From: Gibbula magus
Lineage: Eukaryota > Mollusca > Gastropoda > Trochida > Trochidae
NCBI GenBank assembly: GCA_936450465.1
Contig: OW388290.1
Location: forward strand, 22,619,457 to 22,683,456
Reading direction: 5' to 3'
DNA: 64,000 nt
Below are positions 11,635 to 23,405 of the stretch, in pieces. The translations under genes and the position numbers were made by a program. The number at the start of each line of letters is the position of its first letter. The first letter of the stretch is position 1. The notes beneath the pieces are model-generated. The model saw only the letters and a program-made list of their open reading frames with translations. It was not told where the DNA came from and did not search any database.

Positions 11635-13504
11635 TGATGTAGTGAGGCATGTTGTCTTCTTCAGTAGGATATTGAAGCATATCCTAAGTTTCGCAGATTA
11701 TTTCGATTATTTAATGTATCTAATGTATTGATTTTTTTTTATGTGTAAACAAAGATCGAGTCTATTTTTTCGCTCACAGCCTGGTGGTCGATTCTCACTC
11801 TGTAAACAAAGATATGACACAATGATGTAAATGACGAGCATCGTTGATGGTTGATGGTATCTTCTTTGTACGCTGTGGTCGATTTTCTGATCTAAACAAG
11901 TTGTTAAGATCATGACCATTTTATTTTTGTTCTCTGCCCAAACCACGCTTTGAGAAGCTTAAGGTAGTCTGTCAAACAATAAAACTGAACCTTGTGATAT
12001 TAAAGTTTGTTTTTCTGATATATTTTATTAGCAGATGAAGGATATATGTGCGGGTCAATTAACAGTGAAACTATATGTACCATTCAAATATTTGCAACAC
12101 CACCAGCAAGCGCAAGAATGAGCAAGGTCATTATATATACTTGGTACATAGATTAATAACAATTAATAATATAATGTCATTGCATTTAGGCACAGAGTAA
12201 AATAACTGATAAGTCTTTTGTTTTCGAAGTAAGAGAACATTTAATTGACGTGTCCATTAATGCAATATTATTTCATTTAATATCACGTTTAATGGTCACA
12301 CTTGAATCAAAGGGGGCATCTCAAAATAACCTTCTTTAACGTGCACAGCAGCATCTAATGTAGAACAAATTGCCCTTTGGGCTAAAAAATGACATCATTA
12401 GTAAATGCCTATGGCGTTTAGTTTTGATAAAACTTTGCAGATGAATCCGTTATGTATCTGAATGTACCTAGGAAAGACTCGTGACAAAACTTTGATCCTT
12501 CGGAGATCAGCTAAGACTTATTGAGGCAATATCTGACTTGTGATGAGTCGAAGTCAACCCAAACATGTTATCAGAACTTCAAGGCTGCGACTTAGAGCTT
12601 GATTGAACGTATATAGCCTCGGGTTATATACAGGATTGTCAATATATGGTCACGAGAACTTGCAGAACTTGTAGAAGTTTTATACCGAAAATTAGCCTAA
12701 ACTGTCATAACTGTTGTATATAACCACTGTGCCATAAATATAGACCTCGTGTGTTAGAACGTAGTTTACAAATAATATACCGTTTTAATAGTGCTTCCGT
12801 ACGCGTTTTTGTTTACTTTTTTGACATAGCAAGTAATCCCGCTTTTGACTATCAAATTCCAAACACTATATTCAAGTTATCACACTGAAGTCACTAACCT
12901 TAAAATCACATATGAGGATAATGGTAGAACACACGTGTGTATACCTTCCAGTGAACATAGTAACTTTATTAATTCGATTTCGTAGATATGTTATATGTTT
13001 ATGACGTTTATTTGTGGAATTAATGCACGTATAGTCGAAATGTGGTCAGATTGAAATTCGTTAAATACAATCAATCAGTGGTTATATAGTAATACACTCA
13101 ATTAGAAATGTGAACTTTACTTATTAGTTACATTTTCGTTTTAAGTTTTGTAACACTGACCTAAGCTGAATGATTTTCATCTTGAGACTGCCAGGGAAAA
13201 GGGGAACAAGTTTCGTTGGTCCAAGCATAAGGATGAGATTGTGTTTCTAATTAGGTGATTGAAAACTGTCATAAAGAGAAGAACCCGGAAATTATTAAGA
13301 AATTTACTCACAGATGTATACTGAAGGTATACATTCTAGTTTGACTGCATTTAGTTTTCATTCAGGACATGAATAGAAGATTAAACACAAGAATGAGTTA
13401 TTGAGATAACTCAATTCTAAATCTACGACTGATCTGTACACTTTCTTTGAGGCTTTATAAGATCAAAGGTGCTGTGACTTTAAGCTGGTAATTAATTATG
13501 GTTA

Positions 13505-13558
13505 TTCTATAAGAGCGGTTATTGTGAATAATCAAATAAGTATCGGCTCTTATAAGAA
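13505..13558. repeat. nested hairpin, present in all three copies
   Basis: Outer arms ttctataagagc and gctcttataagaa pair with a single bulge. Inside, ggttatt and aataatc can form a second stem around gtg. Equivalent sequences are at 25,194-25,248 (B) and 55,761-55,815 (C). Each copy keeps the two-stem layout with some substitutions. Nearby small palindromes include gtatactgaaggtatac (13,316-13,332). Confidence 0.6.
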
Positions 13559-15182
13559 TGCAGCTTAAGGATAAACGACAAATCAAACTAGCTGAAGCAA
13601 ACTAGACACTGTTATTTACTACAGAATCTGAATATGGATTGTGCATTTCTAGAAAAAAGCTTTTAATTTTGGGATTTATGGGTTATTTATTTATTTTTTA
13701 AGACACATTTTACTTTCCTGTATCAGTTACAAAGCCCAGGTAAAGTTGCTTACCATATTGAAGTTATATGAATTTATGTAAATGGGTTTTTTTTTTATTA
13801 TTAGTAATGAATTTGACTAAGTTTAGGCAATTAGGTTTGGAAAACAAAACTTTTCCTTTTCTGTAAACACAAACGTTCATTTCCATTGTTTACTGTACAA
13901 GTATATTTGACTCAAGTAAATGTTTCAATGAAATATGATGTTTAACAATGGTTTGGGATCTTTTTCATACATGTAATATCCTAATAATTCAGACGGTTTA
14001 TTGATCATGTTAAATCTTGTATCTTGTATCTTGTATCCCAGTATTAACATACTATTAAGCTCAGTGTTTGTTTACCAATCTGAATGATTCCTCGTATTCG
14101 AAATACATATATCTTACTTATGTTGACTTTCATTTCTAGAAACTTTGCCTCTATTCAACTGAAGAAAACGTTAGGTAAAGGAAGTAACAACATTGCAAAA
14201 ACTATAATTAGAAATTCCATTACGTGTTAACGTTTTTAATACAATATCAAATAAGTAGTTTGGTTATTTTTTTAAATCACAATAGTGTGTGCTTGAACAC
14301 TCTCAGTTCTTTCACAGAGGGACTAAAACAGCTTTAGACATTACCGAAGTATGACAAACTACCTTTAGTTTTGTCTTTTACATACTAAAAGTTAATTCGT
14401 GTTTAAATACTGATTGACATTATAGAATCTTGTTAGAATGTCATATAAACTCGGCAATGTTCCGGAACTCAGTGTTCTCAGTGTTTAAATTCTACAAGTC
14501 TGTCAGCCTTGAGACGAACACTTGAATACTTCATCTGAACTTCTGAACAATATGACTCATGTCACTGGTGACGATATCATCATTGCAGTTAAGAAATTGT
14601 CCTTTTCATTTGTGATTTTCCAAAAAGGTTTTTCTTATTACTTTCTAAGGTATGAACGTTGATTTCAGTGAGAAAATACAAGAATGCTGAAATACGTAGA
14701 TCCATCCCCTTGATGTGGCAAGGTTTTAATTAAAACAAGCACCTGTCATAATAATTTTGTTCACCAACATCAAAACCAATGGGGAACCGTGACGTACTAA
14801 TCCGCCAGGTGGCGCGTCGGAATATCTGTCCCGGAAGTATCGCTAACGTAAACAAAATGGCATTGTGAGCGAAGTTTTGACCGACGAAAATTCAAGATTA
14901 ACAAGGGTGCAGGAGAAATAAAACACATGACAACGACATCAGGAATGGTAATTAAATATCTATGTTACTCATGAAAAACTGTCAAGCAGTAATTATGTTA
15001 GAAACGTAGGAAAACTCATTAAAATACCACGTATCGATAGCATTTGTATGACATTTGAAATCATATCTTTTATAGTTTCCTAAATTAACTCATTAAGAAA
15101 AATCATGGAACATAAAGATAAACGTGAATTTTACATATGAAATATTTACCGGTTTGTGTAAACCAGTATAAATATAAATATA

Positions 15183-15272
15183 TAAATATTAACAAAATAC
15201 ATAGTGGAATTCTAGTGTCTAATATACGTATATTAGACACTAGAATTCCACTATGTATTTTGTTAATATTTA
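15183..15272. repeat. perfect 90-bp palindrome
   Basis: I checked base pairing from the centre (15,227/15,228) outward: 45 consecutive pairs with no mismatch and no spacer, ending at 15,183/15,272. The centre is tatacgtata. It lies inside the 3.9 kb TIR element. Confidence 0.95.
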
Positions 15273-16527
15273 AATCCATATTGATATCAGCCTTGTAGGC
15301 CTACTAGAAATTCCCTTTTAGCTCGAAATTGAATTTTATTTCAAAACCAGATAAAATCAAATAATAATTGGCAAATACAAGTGTGTCTATGTGGCAGTTC
15401 ACACCATTGTTCACAAATAAAATAACAGTTAAATGTCTGTATAAAATGCTACTGGAATTATTACAATTTTGAACTGTACTGTATCCCTTAAAAAACATAA
15501 TGCCAACAAATTATCTATTTTATGCTGTTGTAAATGTACACAGAAGTGCACTGTAGATAAATTATTCAAAACAAACAATTACATCTACATACACAAGAGA
15601 CCACATTTTTATTTTCCATTGATGATAATTTATAAACCATAGCAATGAATATTTTGACAGCAATGGAATATTTTCTTGAATTTCCTGAGAATATTTAATT
15701 AAGACTTTGACACTATCCTGTGAAAGTTTTCTATCAAATTTTTAATTGTTTATCTGGTGCATTGTAATTATATATGAATGCAGGGGTGATAAACCACTTC
15801 AACAAGCACTTTGCTTGTTAAATTGGTTAATAATCCATCCTTATTTGTCATTAAGTGGTCAGGGAGGTATGTTTTTCTGAATTGTGGCCTGTTTAATACT
15901 ATATAGTAGGACTTTTGTTAGGTTATTAGGACTTCCATATTTTGTCCAGTTCACATGCAGGTTATATTTATGAGTGGGGTTTTATATGAACTTTCACTCT
16001 CAAGACAAAAACTAATATATAATTGGTAAATTAGAATATTGAAATGAAATGAAATAACTTGGGGGAACTTACATGAAAACAACAATTATCTGAGTGTTAT
16101 TAGAATGACAAATAAGCTTTTAGTTCTATTGTATAGACATGGTATGTACTATTCTTCCCCTAAAGAAACAACAGGTAGTAAAAAAACTGTCTTTCGTTTC
16201 AGATCCAATTTCAATCTACAGACAGCTTCATGTAGCAGCAGAATATGTAGAGAAACAAAGATCACACATGTGAAAAATGTCTTGCAGATAATAAAATCAA
16301 AAAACAAGATGTCTTTGTTTCATTGTATATAATCTCCCTTTGTATTGATTAAAATGATACCAAGTTGGCTGATAAAAATTGGAAATTCATTTCCCTAAAT
16401 CAACTGTAACATTTATTTCACATTAAGGTTAGCAAATAACTATAAGTGTTGGTGTCATTCACTTTTTTTTCAACAAGAAAAATATTCATATTATCCATTA
16501 CATACTATAGGATTGTTTATTCCACTC

Positions 16528-16640
16528 CAGTGTTGTTCCAGGGGGTTCTGGGGAAATTTGCCTACTCTTTTGGCTTTGTGTCCCTTCAAATTTGAATTGA
16601 CCAAAATAACCCCACTCCTGAGCATCCAGGAACAACACTG
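16528..16640. repeat. inverted repeat inside the 3.9 kb element
   Basis: Arms cagtgttgttcc (16,528-16,539) and ggaacaacactg (16,629-16,640) are exact reverse complements about 90 bp apart. A second inverted pair, cagggatcac and gtgatccctg, lies further right near 16,756 and 16,974. They may mark a small nested element, but no target duplication could be assigned. Confidence 0.5.
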
Positions 16641-17779
16641 CCAATGTGATTATAAAAAGCATACATTCAAATTTGTTATTATCTTACAGCAATGATTGCA
16701 CTAAATAAATAGTGCGACTCAAATAAATTGATTCTAAATTAATCAATTTGAATCTCAGGGATCACCTTGGAGCACAGTGTCAAAGGGAGAATAATCTCTT
16801 CTTTGCCTTACACAATAGGATTGTCAGATTTAGTATTGGGATATTTCTAAATAATAATGATGATTTTAAGAATTTTACATTTTTGCAATGAGATTTTCTC
16901 CCCTTGTCAGTATTATTATTATGGGATATCTTGGTACATCAATGGGTAAATATCCCCAAATCCCTGTCTAAAGTGATCCCTGGAATCTAATACTTCTCCA
17001 CATTGTAGTCAAATACTTTAAAATAACCAGTCAAATGATCTGCCTAATGTTGTTTTGCAACGTTCACTTATATGAAAGTTTCCAGTTTATCAATGAAAAA
17101 GAAAATTGAGCACTCCTCTACCTTAGTTTGACTAACCTTTAAAATTATGCACATGTGTTGGTGCCTTACATCACCAGTTCCAATCATGGGGACTTTGATT
17201 TAACACAATGGAAATTATAGGCCAAGAAAATATTTCACTGTCTTGTGTTATGCATGTTTAACAAGACTCTAATAAACACTCAGGTATGCTCAAACTCACA
17301 AAGTCTCAACAATTAAGATTTAATATTTTATGTGGGCCATAAGAGCACTATAAAATTCATAAAATTATAAAACACAAAGCTGAAGAAATTCTAGAATTTT
17401 TAAACTATGACATTTCAATTATGGCCAACACTTTAATTTAATTTAAATTAATTTTATCACAAACAGGATTGGGATTTGCAATGTCTCACTTATATATCAC
17501 AATATGAGAACTCATGATTTGAATAATTATTATAATGCATAATTTAATAAATATGCATTTATTTTTAGAATATTCACAGTGGCTCCATATTTTTGGAAAC
17601 ACCAGCATTAGGGTTTTAAAAAAAGCTATCTTTCAACAGAAAAATGGCTTGCTGTGCTATATAAATTGTTATTATAATTGTTTGCATTATTAGTTTTTCA
17701 AAGGACATCTGATGGAGGAAAAAATCAATGAATTAGTTTCACGTTTTAAAAATCATTTGCTTTATTAACATAATTTTAC

Positions 17780-18310
17780 TGGAACTAAACTTGACCTAAG
17801 AATGTAAAATTAAGACATATATATCTTAATTTTAAATATATACTTCATATACTATATATATTGCATTTATTTTTAAATGTTTCATTTATAGGAATATTAA
17901 AATATTAAATGAACGTAATTGAATAAGAAGTACAAATTAATATATATAAAAAACGAACAAGTTCATATGCTGTATAGTATATTAATAATTAATTAATAAT
18001 AGTTATTATATATTTTATTTTATTATCTATCTACATTTAAACAATCGAAATATTTGTGTAGTAAATAGTATTTTAAGTATCATAATTGTATTATATAAAA
18101 ATTACGATCTAGATTAAGTTTCAAGTAAATGGACGCCAGAAATTAAAATTTAGTAAACACACGGATAGAAAATAAACATGACTGTATTAATCAATATAAA
18201 TTATTAGTAAACATCATGTATATCATTTTCCAAAATCTGCTTAAATTTCATTAAGATAGAGTGGCAATTCTAATATTCCAAAATCATAAATTAAAAATAG
18301 TTAAATTATA
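17780..18310. other. extreme AT-rich core of the TIR element
   Basis: A run dominated by A and T with repeated tata/attaat words, containing no reading frame of note. It contrasts with the GC-richer last 300 bp of the element, which include cttccggg (about 18,366) and several CpGs. Confidence 0.6.
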
Positions 18311-19560
18311 ACAATATTTCGCCGTGTCGAAGATGATGGTCAATGCAAACTTGAAAAGGAATTTACTTCCGGGTTCGGAACAATCGTGCCCGCGATTAAA
18401 AATAATTAATGACAAACGTTTTCATTGAAAACATACTCTTATTCCATGGAAACCCCTTTTTTAATTATCTTTTTGAGCTGATACAACTGGAATTTTCAGC
18501 TAAAATTATTCCATTGACAAAGTATTTAGCGTCATCACGCAACAAGTCGCTGTCGGTCAAGGCTTTTGACGGTAAAAAGCAACATACAGAGCTATCAACA
18601 AGGACGGAAATTCCGCAGCGCCACCTATGACGCAGTTTCGTATCAGGGTTCCCCATTGGTTCATTTCAAAACTACAACTTTATCAGATTTCGTTTTATCT
18701 TAATGACAATATTTCAGTTACAAGTCAACTGTTCAAATGCCTTCTGTTATTTAAAAAGATCCGAAATTGTTTTTTTGTTTGTTTGTACTTTTGTTGTTGA
18801 ATGCAAGCAATTTGGACTTAAACCTGAGACGAGGAATGCTTTGTTTCAGGATCATTACTCAAAGACAATCATTATACCTGTTTCAGTATGTGTGTGTATA
18901 CAAATATGTGTACATGTACCCAGGAGGCAGATGTTATTTCAGGGTTGTCTTCACTTTTCGACCAAACCTAAACATTCACTTAATTTTAAAACAGTTCAAT
19001 GTGTTTTTAAAGTTTCTATGGAAACGCTGTGTACTAAGACAGGGTAAACGTAAAAGTAGAGTAGATGTGTTTTTCATATTTATAAAATTTAAGCAAATAC
19101 TACATTGATCTAATGTATTGTACCCAAACATGTTGGAACATTATCATTTGGCCTGGCCCATATAATGAATCTTAACCAATGAGTTCGCGATAAATAAATA
19201 AATCTTAGTGTTATTCCGTGTATGTATCATTATAATGCGTGTACGACGTGCTATAGAAATGTAGAGATTTGAAATTACTAGACTGCTGTTGACTGATATG
19301 TGTAAATGTCTTGCCTCTTTGTTGTCCAAAAAAGGAGGGGGAAAAACAAACAATATTCAAAATGGTTCTTAAAAACGTGAGGATACATGTAAAATAAATA
19401 TACATGCAGTTGTATTTGCAAACATTTGAATATTCATTAAATGAATTAATTTAGTTAATAGTGCTTTGAAAGTTTTATTATTAAAATTACTGGCATCAAA
19501 AATGAGATCTTAGTTCAAAATGACTGGAAGATCGTCATTATATTCTCTGGTTCTTGCAGG

Positions 19561-19835
19561 TATGTGAGGAGTTTGTCGGTTTGCAGCTATTGTTGAGAAT
19601 CCTCCAGGCACCTGACCTCGAAGACATCGCTAATCTGTTTTCCACTCCGCATCAAAACTTACTGTTCAATGATAATCGAATCAAACATGGCTACTATCAC
19701 GTGCAGATTGACAGGGGGTCTATCCCAGTATAACTGGTCAACTTTAAACCAGATGTCTGCCAGACATTCTTCAATACAACTGGGGGTCAATTGATAAGTA
19801 TCTCTCTTTAAGTGAATGTCTACAATATGTATGAA
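19561..19835 (+). pseudogene. exon-like block E2, copy A (disrupted)
   Basis: After a possible acceptor (ggttcttgcag) one frame reads LQLLLRILQAPDLEDIANLF and on to HGYYHVQIDRGSIPV, then meets TAA at 19,731. Copy C has TTA at that position and stays open to 58,636. Copy B has this stop plus an earlier one. Relative to E1 there is a one-base length difference just before the shared cgaatcaaacatgg, so the E1-like reading continues in another frame. The function is unknown. 'Pseudogene' is used only because the C copy is open and this one is not. Confidence 0.35.
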
Positions 19836-21435
19836 AAACATATGTGTGCAATTACATGTATGTTTCGAACAATAAAAATAAAAATAATTATAATATATAA
19901 AAACAATGATAATTATAGGACATTACTAATCTGCATACATCCATACTGAAGTTTATTCAAAGCACTGCACACCACAGTTCACAGTTGAAAAGACACTTGA
20001 AAATCGTGAGTTTGAATGAAAGATAGAGAAGTCACAGGAATCCCGTAGAGACTGGGGAAACTCTTCTAGGCTCTGTAGGTTGCATAGGCAAATGATATGG
20101 TGCCATATCTCTTTATATCGTTGATCACATTATTTCACATCTCAGAGAAGAATACCTACAAGCATATTGTCATAAATACCCAAATATTATGAAATTTTCT
20201 GCCCTGCTATCGAACACAAATAGTAATATTCTACAAAACCGTTCTATGTTCATTTATTATGCCTCCTTGTGCAGACAGGATTTAATGAAATACTGTCATA
20301 TATGTTGGGATGTGATATATGATATGAAAATATAATATATGACGTAATTAGATGTGAAATGATATGATAGATATTATATGTAACATGAATAGATGTCAAT
20401 TAACGGATATATGTCACGTGATGTGTTATGCTGTTACATGTATTGTAGAAATGTGTAAATATTGTTTTCACTAAATGTACTATAGGCCTGTGGCCTTTAA
20501 GTATTGACTAAAGCTTGATGTTTTCCATCTCTTTATTTCACACTACAAATTCAGGAGAACTAATCAATTCATGTTGCATGATTGTAGTTAGCATTTAAGA
20601 TTCCCTTGCCATAGAAAGACATTGACATTCAACTGAAAACTTATTGTGGTTGTCTTCGATTAACAAGTTTAATCTTATATAAATACTTTAATATTCTACA
20701 TCCTTTTTTCCCATCCATGGAATCGAGTTAAGTCTATTTGTATAATAGAGAAAAAATATTTGTACTGCAGTTAGATATCACTTCTAAACAAGTTATGTCA
20801 AATAAGTGACACTGACATTTGAGGTTAAGAAATGCGTTTCAAGTTTTCGTTGCTCTCAAACAGTATATTTGATATGTATGTATGAACATAATACTAATGA
20901 CAACATGTTACTGTGAATATGTGCTGAAGGATTAATCTATCAACATAAATCAACTTAAGTACTCTTCATCCACACACTTTTGTTGTCAATAATTTCAACA
21001 AACAAAACTGTGCATGGTAACTTCATTTGCTAACACATAGACAACATTGATTTCAGCTAAAATATTGTATATTCACAAATACTCATTTTGTTAATAAAGT
21101 TGAGTTAAATTTGAGTTGATTCAAAGGCACAGCTGATGTAATTTCAAACATAATCGGCTTGATCTGAAGATTGAATAACGATGAGTACACAATACCTCCG
21201 ATCAAAGAAGACGAAATAGTTGGCCAAACTTAGTTATTTTCAGACAGGGACCTATCAACTCAGAATCCCAAACATGGTTACGTGAGCACATGGTCTAGAC
21301 GTTGTAAGTGCTGTAAGTAAAGTAAGTAAAGTTTGCTGGCAGTTTATTCAATTATCAAGACACAGTACAATCATTAAAGTAATTTTGGTTATTTCCACAT
21401 TTGTTTTGTTGTGATGCATTGTGGTAGATGGCAAT

Positions 21436-21827
21436 ATTCTTACAACGTCTTCAAAATAGCCCTGAAGAAAACTAAAACATTCAGGATAAAAATCGTTTTT
21501 CTTCAAACCTTGTTAATTTCATTACAAGACAAATCGGTTATAAGGTAAAGTCACATGGGGTCCAAAAGCGAAGTGTTTTTTTATACCTGGACACTAAAAA
21601 AGATCACAATTCATCTTTCACATAACTATACTGTGGTTTCTTCAGCTAGAGTTTATATGCAGTATGTCCTCCTTGGGCGTCAATACATGTCTGGGCACGA
21701 CGACGCGACTACGTGTCCTACGTCGAAAGATGTTAGGGGTGATGTGTTGTCACTCTCTGCACTGTAGATAATCTCGGCATTATTCTGGGTGCTTTTTGGT
21801 GTTGCGTTCTGAACGTGTCTCATAAGT
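21436..21827. other. linker between copies A and B
   Basis: Sequence found in neither B nor C. It carries a 70-codon open frame (21,555-21,767) in a somewhat GC-richer patch with several CpGs (gacgacgcgactacgtgtcc). I do not recognise it. It may be a fragment of a mobile element captured at the duplication junction. Confidence 0.4.
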
Positions 21828-22515
21828 TACTTATCAGTTAGGTATAGAAGTACTTGGTGATCTTAGTCAGCGAAATCAACTGCCATATTTAAAGGGCATC
21901 TTGTAAAGTATACATACGTTGTCAAACAAGAAATGGAACACATTTAGAACATGCTTTTGAGCATCTAATGATTGACTTTAAATATACTGCTGGAAATGAA
22001 TAAAGGACCACATGGTTAGCTTCAGATTTTGTAATTATCCTGTATAAGGTTTGAACACTGGAACGTGAAATTGAGTAAATATCCTGTGTATATATCCCAA
22101 AAATATGTTGGTTACACTTGATTTACACTTTCGAGATAACAAGTTGTTCTAATGTGAAGAGAGAATTTATTTAAGAAATCGATTTTAGTATGTTTAATAC
22201 CATGATGAACACTTGGTATGTAAGGGACAGGAAAATGTAACATCAATTATATGAAACAAGCCTTATCTGTGCAGTACTTTGGAGTATATGTCCAGAAAGT
22301 TTCCTTTCTCATTCACGTCAATGGTTTGAATCTGTTGGACTCTTGACATCAAGAACACAGAGATGCATTTGGAGAGTAACATAAGCATGCTTTTTCACAT
22401 ATTGAATATTACAAAACTTCTTATTTCTATTTCTTATTGTATTTGTGAACGAATTAATAAGATTATGTCTGAGTCTACTGTACATTTGAATTGATTTCTA
22501 TATTCAAGTGCGAAG

Positions 22516-22758
22516 GTGTCAGCCATATACACCACTTGTAAGTTTGCTTCTATCAAGTTATCCTGTATGTTCATTGAATTAAAGTCAGCAGTATTGTCGC
22601 TGACATTTTACAGTGTTAAATGCGTACACATCATCGTCGTTATGTCTTCACCTGATAACATCAAAGGAATCATCCATATGTTATTGGATTTACATGTGAT
22701 CAAAGATCTCTACTTATCTTCAGAAATGATATTAGACAATATGTTCGCCTTAATGTAA
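22516..22758 (+). other. exon-like block E0, copy B
   Basis: The longest open version of E0, 80 codons, including CMFIELKSAVLSLTF, SPDNIKG and LHVIKDLYLSSEMILDN. Copy A has the same reading with a stop after GNVLTCM, and the A sequence downstream still encodes a similar LHVIKDLSLSSEM. The helical-looking composition is suggestive but no family is recognised. Confidence 0.25.
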
Positions 22759-23063
22759 TTAGTACTGGTGTTCTGATACAGTACCCTTAAGCTCCATTTC
22801 ATAAATATGAAGAGTCAACCTGTGTGTTATTTCTGTATGACATTGACGACATGAACATTAAATTTGAAAATAATATTGTAAGAGTTTGTGCCCCATAAAA
22901 TTACTTGGCTGAAAATTATTTAATGACGATTATTGTAAAACGAAAAACTGACATATATGATTCAGGTGTCAGAGGTATGGCATTTTTTCACAACAGGAGC
23001 TTTTTTCAAAACACTTTCTCAATTTTACTGAAATTGATGTTTAAGTCGTTGGACGTTATGATG

Positions 23064-23225
23064 GATACCATTTCCGTTATTATTATTGATAGCATGTTCG
23101 TTATTGCAATGGGTTCCATGTCCGTTATTGTGCGAGATACCATGTCCGTTTTATTGTAACTGATACCCTGTCTGTTATTGTAACTGATACCATGTCCGTT
23201 ATTGTAACTGTTGTTTATTGTAACT
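23064..23225 (+). repeat. 24-bp minisatellite, expanded in copy B
   Basis: About seven units of gataccatgtccgttattg plus four bases, most exactly 24 bp and one 26 bp. In one frame the unit reads as an octapeptide of the type DTMSVIVT. Copies A and C carry about two and three diverged units at the same site, so the expansion is B-specific. Confidence 0.85.
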
Positions 23226-23249
23226 ATCTAAATTGTATCTCTCTCTCCC

Positions 23250-23405
23250 GTTCAAGACTCCTGGTTCAGTAATTATCAAATCAAACATGACTTCCCTCAC
23301 GTAGAGATTGACAGGGGGTTTGCCCCAGAGGGACAGATCTACTGTAAATGAGATTTCTCAGATGTCGACCTTGGCCGTCAACTGTTGGTCACATGTTTCT
23401 CTGTA
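23250..23405 (+). pseudogene. exon-like block E1, copy B (truncated, stop)
   Basis: The first half of E1 is deleted: a ctctctctcc tract joins directly to cgttcaagactcctgg. The remainder reads FKTPGSVIIKSNMTSLT, then TAG, then RLTGGLPQRD. Copies A and C are open at this position. Confidence 0.45.

Larger units (their letters stand above)
14781..18654. mobile_element. 3.9 kb non-coding TIR element with AT target duplication
   Basis: Copy A is interrupted here relative to copy C (junction near 57,127), which reads ccaattgg uninterrupted. In A it reads ccaat, then ggggaacc ... ggttcccc, then attgg, which gives a 2-bp AT duplication (14,779-14,780 and 18,655-18,656). The terminal inverted repeat is imperfect and about 105 bp long: matching landmarks at both ends are ggggaacc, tga, aggtggcgc, cggaat and ttgaccgac, at similar distances. 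The ends are relatively GC-rich and the core is very AT-rich. No frame exceeds 75 codons and no transposase is visible, so it is non-autonomous or wholly decayed. From memory, the ISL2EU superfamily leaves AT duplications; that assignment is a hypothesis. Confidence 0.88.
5005..21435 (+). repeat. segmental duplication copy A
   Basis: This is the most complete upstream copy of the three-copy direct duplication. 5,005-5,757 matches 47,355-48,205; 7,255-10,128 matches 48,805-51,535; 10,128-14,005 matches both B and C; 18,655-21,435 matches C, and from 19,262 also B. Private to A are 5,758-7,254 and the 3.9 kb element at 14,781-18,654. A's homology ends near 21,435, just after the gatgcattgtg motif, where B and C continue together. 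All copies have the same orientation and order. Confidence 0.9.

Noticed and set aside
14015..14038. Short cttgtat triplicate in copy A
   Set aside because: Only about three units and reduced to a single unit in C at 56,294; a trivial microsatellite.
19869..19900. aataaaaataaaaataatt tract and the corresponding aataacaat tract at 26,351
   Set aside because: Low-complexity AT sequence differing freely among copies; no evidence of a poly(A) signal or retroposon tail.
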